Positions 1-6,226 of a stretch of 11,917 bases of DNA are shown here, one piece after another. The stretch is taken from positions 1 to 11,917 of the forward strand of contig JANXWQ010000470.1 of NCBI GenBank assembly GCA_025351065.1. Direction: 5' to 3'. The stretch comes from Chthoniobacter sp. (lineage in GTDB: Bacteria > Verrucomicrobiota > Verrucomicrobiia > Chthoniobacterales > Chthoniobacteraceae). Position numbers and translations under genes: made by a program. A model generated the notes under the pieces. The model was not told where the DNA came from. It searched no databases and saw nothing but the letters and a program-made list of their open reading frames with translations. Position 1 is the first letter of the stretch. Each line of letters starts with the position of its first letter.

Positions 1-84
1 GTCCGCCGGGCGAGCGCCAGCGAGGCGGGCGGGCGGCGTAGGAAGCACCATCACACTCACCACCTCGCTGCGCTCGCCCCGGAC
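1..84. repeat. Imperfect long inverted repeat, REP-like
   Basis: Arm 1-25 pairs with arm 63-84. The arms share GTCC, GGGCGAGCGC and AGCGAGG blocks, interrupted by small bulges (GCC and C on the left, C on the right). The loop between the arms is about 37 nt. The right arm runs into the 81-101 hairpin, so the two structures are mutually exclusive over 81-84. This could be a BIME/REP-type element or a transcript 3'-end stabiliser. Confidence 0.5.
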
Positions 85-101
85 GGCACGGAGTGCCGTC
101 C
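81..101. repeat. Perfect 9-bp hairpin with 3-nt loop
   Basis: GGACGGCAC (81-89) and GTGCCGTCC (93-101) are exact reverse complements around a GGA loop. GC-rich compact hairpins of this kind are typical of dispersed palindromic repeats. There is no T-run on either side, so an intrinsic terminator is not supported. Confidence 0.6.
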
Positions 102-177
102 CTACCTGAAGCGCTTCGCGCCCGCCTGCGCCCACGGCGAAACTCCGTTCAGAATGACGGTGGTGTTTTTGCCAGTG

Positions 178-981
178 CTACGCGCTGAGCGCTTCCTCTG
201 CGGGGCGTTTCGCTTTCGTCTCCGCAGTGCCGCGCGGGCGGAAGATGAGGTCCACGACGTTGCGGATGTATTGCTCGTCCGGCATCGACTCGACGGCTTC
301 GGGCGGGAAGGCGGTGAGCGTTTTGAAATGCGCGGCGAGGTCGGCGAAAAGGCGGACGCGGGCCGCGGGGTCGAGGTCGTCGCGGCGAACGAGGGACTGG
401 AGGGCGAGACGGGCCTCCTCGGGCGTGGCGCGCTGGCGGAGGCGGGCCTCGAGGTGGGGGAACTGGCGGAGCGAGTTGAACTTGCCCGCGAGGAGCTGGT
501 CGAGGTCGGGCTCGGCGTGTTGCGGGATGTGGACGACAACGGTGTTCGCCGCGAGATCGCCGAGCCGCTGCGCGCGGCGGCTGGTGAGCATGGCGACGCC
601 GCCGACGAGGTAGCAGCCGGGCAGCAGGTCGGCGAAGCGCAGCAGGTTGCGCATGAGGATTTGGTGGAATTGCAGCCGCAGGCCCTGCGCGTCCATGACG
701 CGCAGGTGGACGAGGCGTTTGCCCAGCGTCTGCCCGCGCCAGGCCCATTCGGTGAAGACGCCGTAGCCGATGGATAGGAAGAAATAGGCCAGGCCAAACA
801 GCGCGCCGCCAAAGTCCGCGCTGATGATGCTCGCGAGCGTGGAGAGCGCGGAGAGGGCGCGGGCGAGGACGAGGACGACGAGGAAATCCACGGCCCACGC
901 CAGGCAGCGCGCGACCGGCCCGGCGAGCTGATAGGCAAAGGCGATGCCCTCCGGCGTGCGGATGCGCAGCTCGGAATTCAC
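178..981 (-). CDS. RDD family membrane protein with cytoplasmic C-terminal extension
   Basis: 267-aa predicted inner-membrane protein. It starts at GTG (981-979), which overlaps the stop of the upstream SpoIIM-like gene in a GTGA arrangement. This start is chosen over an in-frame start at 1143 that would lie wholly inside the upstream gene. The RDD signature is visible: Arg25 and Asp32 in the first membrane helix (RCLAWAVDFLVVL), GQTLGKRLVHLRV at about 83-95, RNLLRFADLLP at 111-121 with the third key residue Asp118, and LGDLAANTVVV at 140-150. Membrane segments lie near 28-48, 58-78 and 115-133. Residues 150-267 form a soluble charged tail. RDD proteins are common last members of MoxR/DUF58/SpoIIM clusters; some RDD proteins have proposed transport roles, but the function here is unknown. 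Confidence 0.9.
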   Translation of the reverse strand: MNSELRIRTPEGIAFAYQLAGPVARCLAWAVDFLVVLVLARALSALSTLASIISADFGGALFGLAYFFLSIGYGVFTEWAWRGQTLGKRLVHLRVMDAQGLRLQFHQILMRNLLRFADLLPGCYLVGGVAMLTSRRAQRLGDLAANTVVVHIPQHAEPDLDQLLAGKFNSLRQFPHLEARLRQRATPEEARLALQSLVRRDDLDPAARVRLFADLAAHFKTLTAFPPEAVESMPDEQYIRNVVDLIFRPRGTAETKAKRPAEEALSA

Positions 982-2003
982 GCGCGCACCTCCGTCGCGG
1001 CGGGCGCATGGTCTTGCGCCCGGCCCGAGCGCAGGAACCACACGAGCGCGGCCAGCTCCACGCAGCCGAAGGAAATTTTCACCGCATACGGAATGACCGG
1101 CTGGTGGTACTGCGAGAGGAACGACTCCACGAATCCCGCCCACACCAGCATGACCGCGACGCCGCCGATAAGCGTGGCGAGATCCGGCCCGAGCACGCGC
1201 AGCCGCGTGGCGAGCGGCGCGCGGTCGCCGTGGCCGATGAGCGCCCGGCCCAGCAGCAGCCCGCCCTGGCCGGCGATGAGGATGGCGGGAATCTCGATCA
1301 CGCCGTGCGGCAGCAGCCAGGCGGCGAGGAAGACGCTCTGGTTCGCCAGGATGTAGTCGAGACCGATGAGACCGAGCATCACACCGTTTTGGAAAAGGAT
1401 GATGATGGTGCCGAGACCGAAAGTGAGGCCGAGGGCGAGCGCCTTGATCGAGACGCCGATGTTATTGGTCATCAGCTCGCTCGCGAAGCGCGAGTGGCTG
1501 TCGGCGAAGCGATCCTTCTTGGCCTTTTCCTCCATCGCCACGCGCTTCGCCGGATCGCCCATGTGATTGGCGAACATGGCCGGGAGGATGGCCTCCTTCG
1601 CCTCGTCGTCGAGCAGCACCGCAAAGCCGCCGAAGAGCGTGCCCACGAGCGTGATGACGCAGGAGACGATGAAAGCGCCGGCGTGTTTGCGAAACACGCG
1701 CGGGAACTCCGTGCCGAACCAATGCACCGGCCGGAAGCGCCGCCCGCGCTCGCGCGTCTCGTGGATTTCGCCGTAGGCGCGGGCGGTGAGCGCCTCGAGG
1801 TAGCGCCGCAGCTCGGGCTCGGAGGCAAAGGTGGCGATGCGCCCGAGATCGGCGGACACCTTTTGGTAGAGGAGATGAAAGCGCTTCGCCTCGTCGAGCG
1901 TGAGCCGGTGGCCGGCGTCGGCCTGGAGCCGGTCGAGCGTCCGCTCCAGCTCCGTCCACGACGGGCGCTCGGCGGCGATGAAGCGGGGCAGATCAATAAT
2001 CAT
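978..2003 (-). CDS. SpoIIM-like (stage II sporulation protein M family, COG1300) integral membrane protein
   Basis: 341 aa. The N-terminal ~105 residues are soluble and helical, followed by membrane segments near 108-130, 185-205, 205-225, 227-252, 272-290 and 303-324. The family hallmark LLPHGVIEIPAI is at 230-241, in the conserved membrane core of SpoIIM/DUF95 proteins. Despite the name, members outside endospore formers have no sporulation role; they recur beside moxR, DUF58 and RDD genes. A charged loop (about 131-180) probably lies outside the membrane. It starts 3 nt after the DUF58 stop and its stop overlaps the RDD start by 4 nt, so translational coupling on both sides is likely. Nothing is truncated. 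Function is inferred from neighbourhood only. Confidence 0.9.
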   Translation of the reverse strand: MIIDLPRFIAAERPSWTELERTLDRLQADAGHRLTLDEAKRFHLLYQKVSADLGRIATFASEPELRRYLEALTARAYGEIHETRERGRRFRPVHWFGTEFPRVFRKHAGAFIVSCVITLVGTLFGGFAVLLDDEAKEAILPAMFANHMGDPAKRVAMEEKAKKDRFADSHSRFASELMTNNIGVSIKALALGLTFGLGTIIILFQNGVMLGLIGLDYILANQSVFLAAWLLPHGVIEIPAILIAGQGGLLLGRALIGHGDRAPLATRLRVLGPDLATLIGGVAVMLVWAGFVESFLSQYHQPVIPYAVKISFGCVELAALVWFLRSGRAQDHAPAATEVRA

Positions 2004-2006
2004 GGC

Positions 2007-3341
2007 TCACAGCAGTTGACGGCGTTTCACCTCGGCGTGCTGGGTGATGACCTGCGCGACGAGCTTCGCCGGATCGAGGAGCGAAAAGCGGATGCCGCGG
2101 CGCTTCAGCACCTGCTCCAGTTCGCGGAGGCTGTGCCATCGCAGATGCCCGCCGAGGCTTTGGTACAGGTCATCCGCGGTCGCCACCGCGGGGTCGCTGA
2201 AGACCGGCTGCGCGCCGGGCGGCTGGATCATGTTTACGAGGATGAGGTGCTGGCGGCTGATGAGCTGGCTCGCTTTGGCAAAGCTCTCCGCGAGCATCGG
2301 ATCGTCGAGCGCGGTGAGGAAAATGAGCAGCGCGCGTTTGCGCAGCCGCAGGCGGATGAAGGAGCACAGCTCCTCGAAATCCGGCGTGACGCTTTGCGGA
2401 TGCAGCGCGTAAAGGCGGTCGCGGCAGGCGTCGTAATGCGCCTGGCCGCTCTTCGCGCGCACGAAGCTGAGCACGCGGTCGCTGAAGGTGATGAGCCCAA
2501 ACTGATCGCCCTGCTGCTCCGCGGCGAGGCCGAGGATGAGCGCGGCGGTGACGTAGCGCTCCAGTACCGTCGTCTCGGTGCCGCCGGTGGCCAGCGCGCG
2601 CGCGCTGAGCCGCGAGGCATCCACGATGACGTACACTTCCTGCGTCCGCTCGACCTGGAAAACCTTGGTCACCGGATGGCCGCGCTTGGCGGAGGATTTC
2701 CAGTGGATTTCGTCGTAGCTGTCGCCCGGCACGTAGTCGCGCAGCTTTTCAAAATCGCGCCCCTGACCCACCGCGCGCTGGGCGTGCGCGCCGAGCTGGC
2801 CGCGCTTGAGGAAAATGGCGACGACGTTTTTCCGCTCGTCGAAAAGATTCGGATACACGCGCAGCTCGCTGCGCGCCGGCTGGCTCGCGCGCGCCGCCCA
2901 GAAGCCGAGCGGCGAGACGGCCTCGAGATACACGCCTTCGAGAAAATACTGGCCGCGCCGCACAGGCGTGACCGCCCAGTCGAGGCGGGAGACGGCGGCC
3001 TGCGCGGGCAGCAGTGTGGTGCGATCGTCCTCCGCGGCGGCGATCTCGCGCGGAAAGGCGAGGCCCAGGCGCAGGGTGCGCGCGTCCATGGCGTCGTTTT
3101 GGATGCGCACCTCGATCACGCCCGGCCGGTCTTTTTGCAAACGCACCAGCTCGGGCAAAAGCACTCGCACCCCGATCAGCCGCCCGCGCGCGACGAGCGC
3201 ATCGTAGAGCACGAGAACCGCGAGCCCGCCGACGAACAGTGCCGCGATGCCCGCCGCTGCCGGGAGCGTCGCCGCGACGGCGGCGAAGGGCAGGACGATC
3301 AGCGCAATCCAGAGGATGAGGCGGGTGCGGGGGACGATCAT
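2007..3341 (-). CDS. DUF58 domain protein (vWA-like), MoxR partner
   Basis: 444 aa. Two N-terminal membrane helices (about 8-27 and 31-48) are followed by a beta-rich region and the DUF58 core GRDFEKLRDYVPGDSYDEIHW (194-214, split here as GRDFEKLRDY then VPGDSYDEIHW). A vWA-type fold follows: VYVIVDASRLS at 236-246 resembles a partial metal-ion-dependent adhesion site, and LITFSDRVLSF at 283-293 is the usual second strand. DUF58 proteins typically sit immediately after moxR and are thought to be partners of the ATPase. Here a 552-bp element separates the two: the element's terminal repeat ends 2 nt before this ATG. Only a weak GGA, 7 nt upstream and inside the repeat, resembles a ribosome binding site. 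No other methionine occurs until residue 85, so the start is well fixed. Confidence 0.92.
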   Translation of the reverse strand: MIVPRTRLILWIALIVLPFAAVAATLPAAAGIAALFVGGLAVLVLYDALVARGRLIGVRVLLPELVRLQKDRPGVIEVRIQNDAMDARTLRLGLAFPREIAAAEDDRTTLLPAQAAVSRLDWAVTPVRRGQYFLEGVYLEAVSPLGFWAARASQPARSELRVYPNLFDERKNVVAIFLKRGQLGAHAQRAVGQGRDFEKLRDYVPGDSYDEIHWKSSAKRGHPVTKVFQVERTQEVYVIVDASRLSARALATGGTETTVLERYVTAALILGLAAEQQGDQFGLITFSDRVLSFVRAKSGQAHYDACRDRLYALHPQSVTPDFEELCSFIRLRLRKRALLIFLTALDDPMLAESFAKASQLISRQHLILVNMIQPPGAQPVFSDPAVATADDLYQSLGGHLRWHSLRELEQVLKRRGIRFSLLDPAKLVAQVITQHAEVKRRQLL

Positions 3342-3343
3342 GG

Positions 3344-3386
3344 GAAAATCCGAAATCCGAATATCGAAATCCGAAACAAATCCGAA
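3344..3386. repeat. Terminal inverted repeat, DUF58 side, built of 7-bp iterons
   Basis: 43 bp, an exact reverse complement of 3853-3895. It reads as a G-AA start, then two AATCCGA units, one ATATCGA variant, one AATCCGA, an AACA spacer and a final AATCCGA, ending in A. An imperfect extension inside the element (GAAAGTG and GGGAAAA blocks) also recurs inverted near the other end, with a 6-nt offset. On the minus strand its outer edge, GGATTTTC, lies 2 nt before the DUF58 ATG. Confidence 0.92.
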
Positions 3387-3420
3387 GAAAGTGAAATGGA
3401 AAAAACGGATTCATTCGCCG
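3368..3420. repeat. 53-bp direct repeat, copy 1
   Basis: Matches 3435-3487 at 52 of 53 positions (A against G, in the run after GTGAAATGG). It covers the inner half of the terminal repeat, a GTGAAATGG-rich tail and a duplicate of the last bases and stop (CGGCGAATGA on the minus strand) of the four-helix-bundle gene. Offset between copies is 67 bp, with a unique 14-bp spacer at 3421-3434. Confidence 0.93.
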
Positions 3421-3434
3421 GCCCAAGGTGGGAC

Positions 3435-3487
3435 AATCCGAAACAAATCCGAAGAAAGTGAAATGGGAAAAACGGATTCATTCGCCG
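3435..3487. repeat. 53-bp direct repeat, copy 2
   Basis: Second copy of the 3368-3420 repeat. Its distal 10 bases contain the real stop codon (TGA, 3480-3478) and last codons of the four-helix-bundle gene. The sequences flanking the two copies differ (a GCCCAAGG spacer against CCTTCACT), so this is not a simple slippage duplication. Confidence 0.93.
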
Positions 3488-3852
3488 CCTTCACTTTTAC
3501 GGAAAATCGCTCCGAGAATGTTCATCAACTCATGCGCTTCCTGACAAAGACGATCCTGCTTGGCGCGAGCTTCAGGTCGGGCTTCGGTGTCGATCAAACG
3601 CAGCCACAGGCGACTTTCCTTGGCTTCTTTGCGACCGATCTTGATCCGCATCCGAAAGTCCTTTTTGCTCAGAGACTCGTTGGCTTCGATGTAGTTCGCC
3701 GCCACGGAACCCGAAGACCTCACCACCTGTCGCGCATCCTCCACATTGGCGATGGTTCTCTCCAACAGCTTGATGAAAGCACGCACATCCCGCGCGAACG
3801 CGAACGTCCGTTCTTCAAGGTCGTAAGGTCTGTTTTCCCCACTTTCTGACAT
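3478..3852 (-). CDS. Four-helix-bundle protein, 23S rRNA intervening-sequence (S23/IVP) family
   Basis: 124 aa from ATG 3852. The family core is unmistakable: DLEERTFAFARDVRAF (11-26), RSSGSVAANYIEANESLSKK (45-64) and RIKIGRKEAKESRLWLRLI (69-87). Members are small, basic, all-helical proteins that form ring-like oligomers and bind nucleic acid; Avd of diversity-generating retroelements has the same fold. The molecular role of stand-alone members is unknown. The start is chosen because family members begin near this conserved YDLEERTF stretch. An in-frame GTG at 3897 overlaps the moxR stop as GTGA and would add 15 residues encoded by the terminal repeat (KIRNPNIEIRNKSE), so a coupled longer form is possible. 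The gene is the sole cargo of the inverted-repeat element and has lower G+C than its neighbours. Confidence 0.9.
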   Translation of the reverse strand: MSESGENRPYDLEERTFAFARDVRAFIKLLERTIANVEDARQVVRSSGSVAANYIEANESLSKKDFRMRIKIGRKEAKESRLWLRLIDTEARPEARAKQDRLCQEAHELMNILGAIFRKSEGGE

Positions 3853-3895
3853 TTCGGATTTGTTTCGGATTTCGATATTCGGATTTCGGATTTTC
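3853..3895. repeat. Terminal inverted repeat, moxR side
   Basis: Exact 43-bp reverse complement of 3344-3386. It begins one base after the start codon of the four-helix-bundle gene, so the repeat forms the leader of that gene. Its outer two bases supply the GA of the moxR TGA stop. The minus-strand reading frame through it is open. Confidence 0.92.
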
Positions 3896-4859
3896 ACCGC
3901 GGCACGGCGACTTGCTCTAAAATCTTCGCGATCACTTCCGCAATCGTGACCCCTTCGATTTCGTACTCGGGCCGCAGCACCAGCCGGTGGCCGAGCACGG
4001 GCTCGGTCATGGATTTCACATCGTCCGGGGTGACAAAATCGCGGCCCGCCAGTGCGGCATTCGCGCGGCTGGCGAGGAGCAGCGCCTGCGTGGCGCGCGG
4101 CCCGGCGCCGACGAGGACGGTGTCGGTTTCGCGGGTCGCGCGGACGACATCGACGACGTAGGCGGTCAGCTCGTCGCGCACGGTCACGGCTTCGAGCGCG
4201 CGGCGCATTTGCGCGAGGTCGGCGGCGGTGATCACGGCCTGGACTTCGCCGGCGGCGAGCGCCTCCTCGGGCGAGCGCGAGCCGAGCATGCGGTGGGCGA
4301 GTTCGAGTTCGCTGGCGCGGTCGGGCGTGTTCATGGAGACCTTGAGCATGAAGCGGTCTTTCTGCGCCTCGGGCAGCGGATAGGTGCCCTCGTACTCGAC
4401 GGGATTTTGCGTGGCGAAGACGGTGAAGTTTGGCGACAGCTCGTGGGTGTCGCGGTCGATCGTGACCTTGCGCTCCTGCATGGCCTGGAGCAGCGCGGAC
4501 TGGGTTTTCGCGGGCGCGCGGTTGATTTCATCGGCGAGCAGAAACGCGGTGAAAACCGGCCCTTTGATGAGCGTGAATTCCTGGCTCTGCATATTGAAGA
4601 CGCTCGTGCCGGTGATGTCGGCTGGCATGAGGTCAGGCGTGAACTGGATGCGGTTGAACTCGCACCCGAGCACCCGCGCGAGCGTGCGCACGAGCAGCGT
4701 TTTGGCCACGCCGGGCACGCCTTCGATGAGCGCGTGGTGGCCGGTGAAAATGGCGATGAGCGCTTTGTCGATCACCTCCTCCTGGCCGATGATGACTTTG
4801 CGGACTTCGGCGCGCGCGCGGGTGAGGACGTCTTGGATGTGGGCGGTGTCGGTGGGCAT
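3894..4859 (-). CDS. MoxR-family AAA+ ATPase
   Basis: 321 aa, the usual MoxR length. It has Walker A GVPGVAKT (47-54), Walker B LLADEINRAP (107-116), sensor-1 ATQNP (149-153), the EAQKDRF segment (164-170) and GAGPRATQALLLASRA in the C-terminal lid. MoxR ATPases are cytoplasmic chaperone-like motors that act on metal- or membrane-linked complexes with vWA/DUF58 partners. The start at ATG 4859 (MPTDTAHI) fits family N-termini; an upstream in-frame ATG at 5033 lies inside the preceding gene and is rejected. The gap to the DUF4350 stop is 20 nt with no Shine-Dalgarno. The TGA stop falls on the boundary of the inserted element, so the native stop context may have been altered. All catalytic motifs are intact. 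Confidence 0.95.
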   Translation of the reverse strand: MPTDTAHIQDVLTRARAEVRKVIIGQEEVIDKALIAIFTGHHALIEGVPGVAKTLLVRTLARVLGCEFNRIQFTPDLMPADITGTSVFNMQSQEFTLIKGPVFTAFLLADEINRAPAKTQSALLQAMQERKVTIDRDTHELSPNFTVFATQNPVEYEGTYPLPEAQKDRFMLKVSMNTPDRASELELAHRMLGSRSPEEALAAGEVQAVITAADLAQMRRALEAVTVRDELTAYVVDVVRATRETDTVLVGAGPRATQALLLASRANAALAGRDFVTPDDVKSMTEPVLGHRLVLRPEYEIEGVTIAEVIAKILEQVAVPR

Positions 4860-4879
4860 GGGGAAGATGGGCGTTGAGA

Positions 4880-6226
4880 TTAATGGCGGGTGAGGGTTTG
4901 GGCGATTTGGCGGTAGGTGGAAACGGGGTCGCGCTGTTTGGCGGGGCGGTCTTGCTCCTGGGCGAAAAGCTCCTCCACACGGGCCCGTTCGGCGGGGCGG
5001 TGGGTCGCGGCTTTGCGCCATTCGGCGAGGCACACGGCGAGGATTTCGGAAGGCTTGATGGTGCGGCGGAGCAGGTTGACGAAGCCTTCGGCGGACTCCT
5101 TGCCGATGACCACATCGCCGTCGCTCTGGTCATCACGATAAGCGGGAATGAAGCGCACGGCGTTTTTCCACACGAAGAGCACCGCGAGGGCGAGGAGGCC
5201 GGCGACGACGCCCTGCAGGCGGTATTTGCGGGCCAGCGCGGCGATGCCGGGAGAGTCGCGCACGTCGAGGTGCTCCTCGTCGAAAACGATGTCCGGCGGG
5301 CCGGAAAAAATCCGGCTCAGCAGGCGCGTCGGGCGTTCGTTGCGCATGGCCTCATTGCTCAGAAAGTAGGCGTCCGCCGCGAGGACGATGGTGCCGTGCC
5401 CGAGCGCGCGCTCGATGACCACGGGCCGGTCGCCGCAGCGGTAGAGCACGCGCCATTCGGGCTGGAGGTCTTTGAAACAAAGCGCGGAGTGCCAGGAGAT
5501 TTCGGGCTCCAGCGCGCCGGTCGCTTCGGCGCTCACGGCGCGGCGGTCGTAGCGGAGTTTTTGGTCGGCGGGCAGGTAGTCGAAGGCGAGGCCCCAGCGT
5601 TTCGCGACCTCGCCGAAGCTGAATGTCGGAATCGTTTCCTCATCGTTTTCTTCGTCGCCTTTTTTGTCTTCTTTGCCGGACTTTTTTTTGTCCGCCTTTT
5701 GGTCGGCGGCGGCTTTTTTCTCCTCCGCGTCTTTCTTCTCCTCCTCGGCGCGGTGTTTCGCGCCGAGTTTTCTGGGGCGCGGTTTTTTTCCCTCGGCGAC
5801 GGCCTTTTTCTTCTTCGTGCGCTGCACGGTTTCGGCGCGCTTTTCCTCGTCGGCGCGGGGAGTACTCTCAAATGGCGCGAAGGCGAAAATGGCGCGGCTG
5901 CCGGCGCGCACCAGCGCGTCGAACTCGCGCAATTCGCGATCTTCCCAATACGCGTGGTGGGTGATGCCGGCATACACGAGCGTGACCGGCGCGGCGGGCC
6001 GGAGCCGGGGCAGCGGGCGGAAATTGCGGCGCGCGGCGACGCCGGGCAACTGGTCGAGCGCGTCGTGGAGGCCCTTCACGCCGAGCGGGTCGGCACGCAG
6101 CGAGGAGTACGCCGGATAGAGGTCGCCCTTTTCGTAGCGCAGGACGAAAAGGTGCGCGACGCCGTAGAAAAAAGCGGCGGCCAGCGCGAGCGCGCCGAGC
6201 AGGGTGAGCAGCGGTTTCCTCAGCAT
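4880..6226 (-). CDS. DUF4350 domain membrane protein with Lys/Glu-rich insert
   Basis: 448 aa. An N-terminal membrane helix (about 6-27), an extracytoplasmic domain, a second helix (about 337-354) and a cytoplasmic tail are predicted. DUF4350 features include SSLRADPLGVKGLHDALDQL (41-60), GTIVLAADAYFLSNEAMRN (278-296) and IVFDEEHLDV (313-322). The domain is split by a roughly 75-residue low-complexity insert (122-198) rich in Lys, Glu, Asp and Ala, which is not part of the family core. Start ATG 6226 overlaps the end of the DUF4129 gene by 7 nt; a longer in-frame reading from 6832 is a shadow over that gene. DUF4350 proteins commonly sit between DUF4129 and MoxR genes; the domain resembles a glutamine-amidotransferase-like fold without known activity. 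Confidence 0.88.
   Translation of the reverse strand: MLRKPLLTLLGALALAAAFFYGVAHLFVLRYEKGDLYPAYSSLRADPLGVKGLHDALDQLPGVAARRNFRPLPRLRPAAPVTLVYAGITHHAYWEDRELREFDALVRAGSRAIFAFAPFESTPRADEEKRAETVQRTKKKKAVAEGKKPRPRKLGAKHRAEEEKKDAEEKKAAADQKADKKKSGKEDKKGDEENDEETIPTFSFGEVAKRWGLAFDYLPADQKLRYDRRAVSAEATGALEPEISWHSALCFKDLQPEWRVLYRCGDRPVVIERALGHGTIVLAADAYFLSNEAMRNERPTRLLSRIFSGPPDIVFDEEHLDVRDSPGIAALARKYRLQGVVAGLLALAVLFVWKNAVRFIPAYRDDQSDGDVVIGKESAEGFVNLLRRTIKPSEILAVCLAEWRKAATHRPAERARVEELFAQEQDRPAKQRDPVSTYRQIAQTLTRH
5633..5863 (-). other. Low-complexity Lys/Glu-rich insert within the DUF4350 gene
   Basis: This segment encodes residues 122-198, with runs such as RTKKKKAVAEGKK, EEEKKDAEEKKAAADQK and KKKSGKEDKKGDEENDEE. 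On the plus strand it appears as repeated T-runs, which contrast with the GC-rich surroundings. It is in frame and intact. Probably a disordered or coiled-coil-like linker; predicted topology would place it outside the cytoplasm. Confidence 0.85.

Larger units (their letters stand above)
1..177. other. Palindrome-rich noncoding region downstream of the minus-strand operon
   Basis: I see no gene here. The stretch follows the stop codon (TAG, 180-178) of the last operon gene. It holds a long imperfect inverted repeat (1-25 against 63-84), a perfect 9-bp hairpin (81-101) and a 10-bp palindrome, GAAGCGCTTC, at 108-117. On the minus strand, 136-157 reads as a segment containing GTCATTCTGAACGGAG, which resembles the start of interspersed repeats seen in many bacterial genomes. 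No T-tract follows any hairpin on either strand, so no classic intrinsic terminator is supported. The whole stretch is probably an interspersed REP-like repeat at the 3' end of the operon; that identity is inference. Confidence 0.55.
3344..3895. mobile_element. 552-bp inverted-repeat element carrying a four-helix-bundle (S23/IVP) gene
   Basis: The ends are perfect 43-bp inverted repeats (3344-3386 and 3853-3895). The outer boundary is sharp: the bases just outside do not match. The insertion lies exactly between the moxR stop (896-894 of the 3.9-kb block; TGA at 3896-3894 uses the first two repeat bases) and the DUF58 ATG at 3341. The interior has visibly lower G+C than the flanking genes. 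The only gene encodes an IVP-like four-helix-bundle protein; there is no transposase, integrase or reverse transcriptase. I see no target-site duplication in the flanks. IVP genes are classically found in insertions within Leptospira 23S rRNA, also bounded by inverted repeats. That this is mobile is inferred from structure; comparison with an empty site would settle it. Confidence 0.7.

Noticed and set aside
81..101. Intrinsic terminator for the minus-strand operon
   Set aside because: The stem is strong but no T-tract follows on either strand; a repeat element is a better reading.
1008..3461. 817-codon open frame on the plus strand
   Set aside because: It lies antisense to the DUF58 and SpoIIM-like genes, has a charged, repetitive composition without domains, and is explained by high third-position GC of the minus-strand genes.
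3478..3852. Complete diversity-generating retroelement based on the Avd-like fold
   Set aside because: No reverse transcriptase, template repeat or variable repeat is present in the window; only the four-helix-bundle fold is shared.
3344..3895. CRISPR array or ordinary insertion sequence
   Set aside because: The repeats are two inverted ends plus one duplicated end, not regularly spaced direct repeats with spacers, and no transposase frame exists in any reading.
4860..5033. Upstream start for MoxR that adds 58 residues
   Set aside because: The extension is Pro/Arg-rich, overlaps the end of the DUF4350 gene and is absent from family N-termini; ATG 4859 fits.
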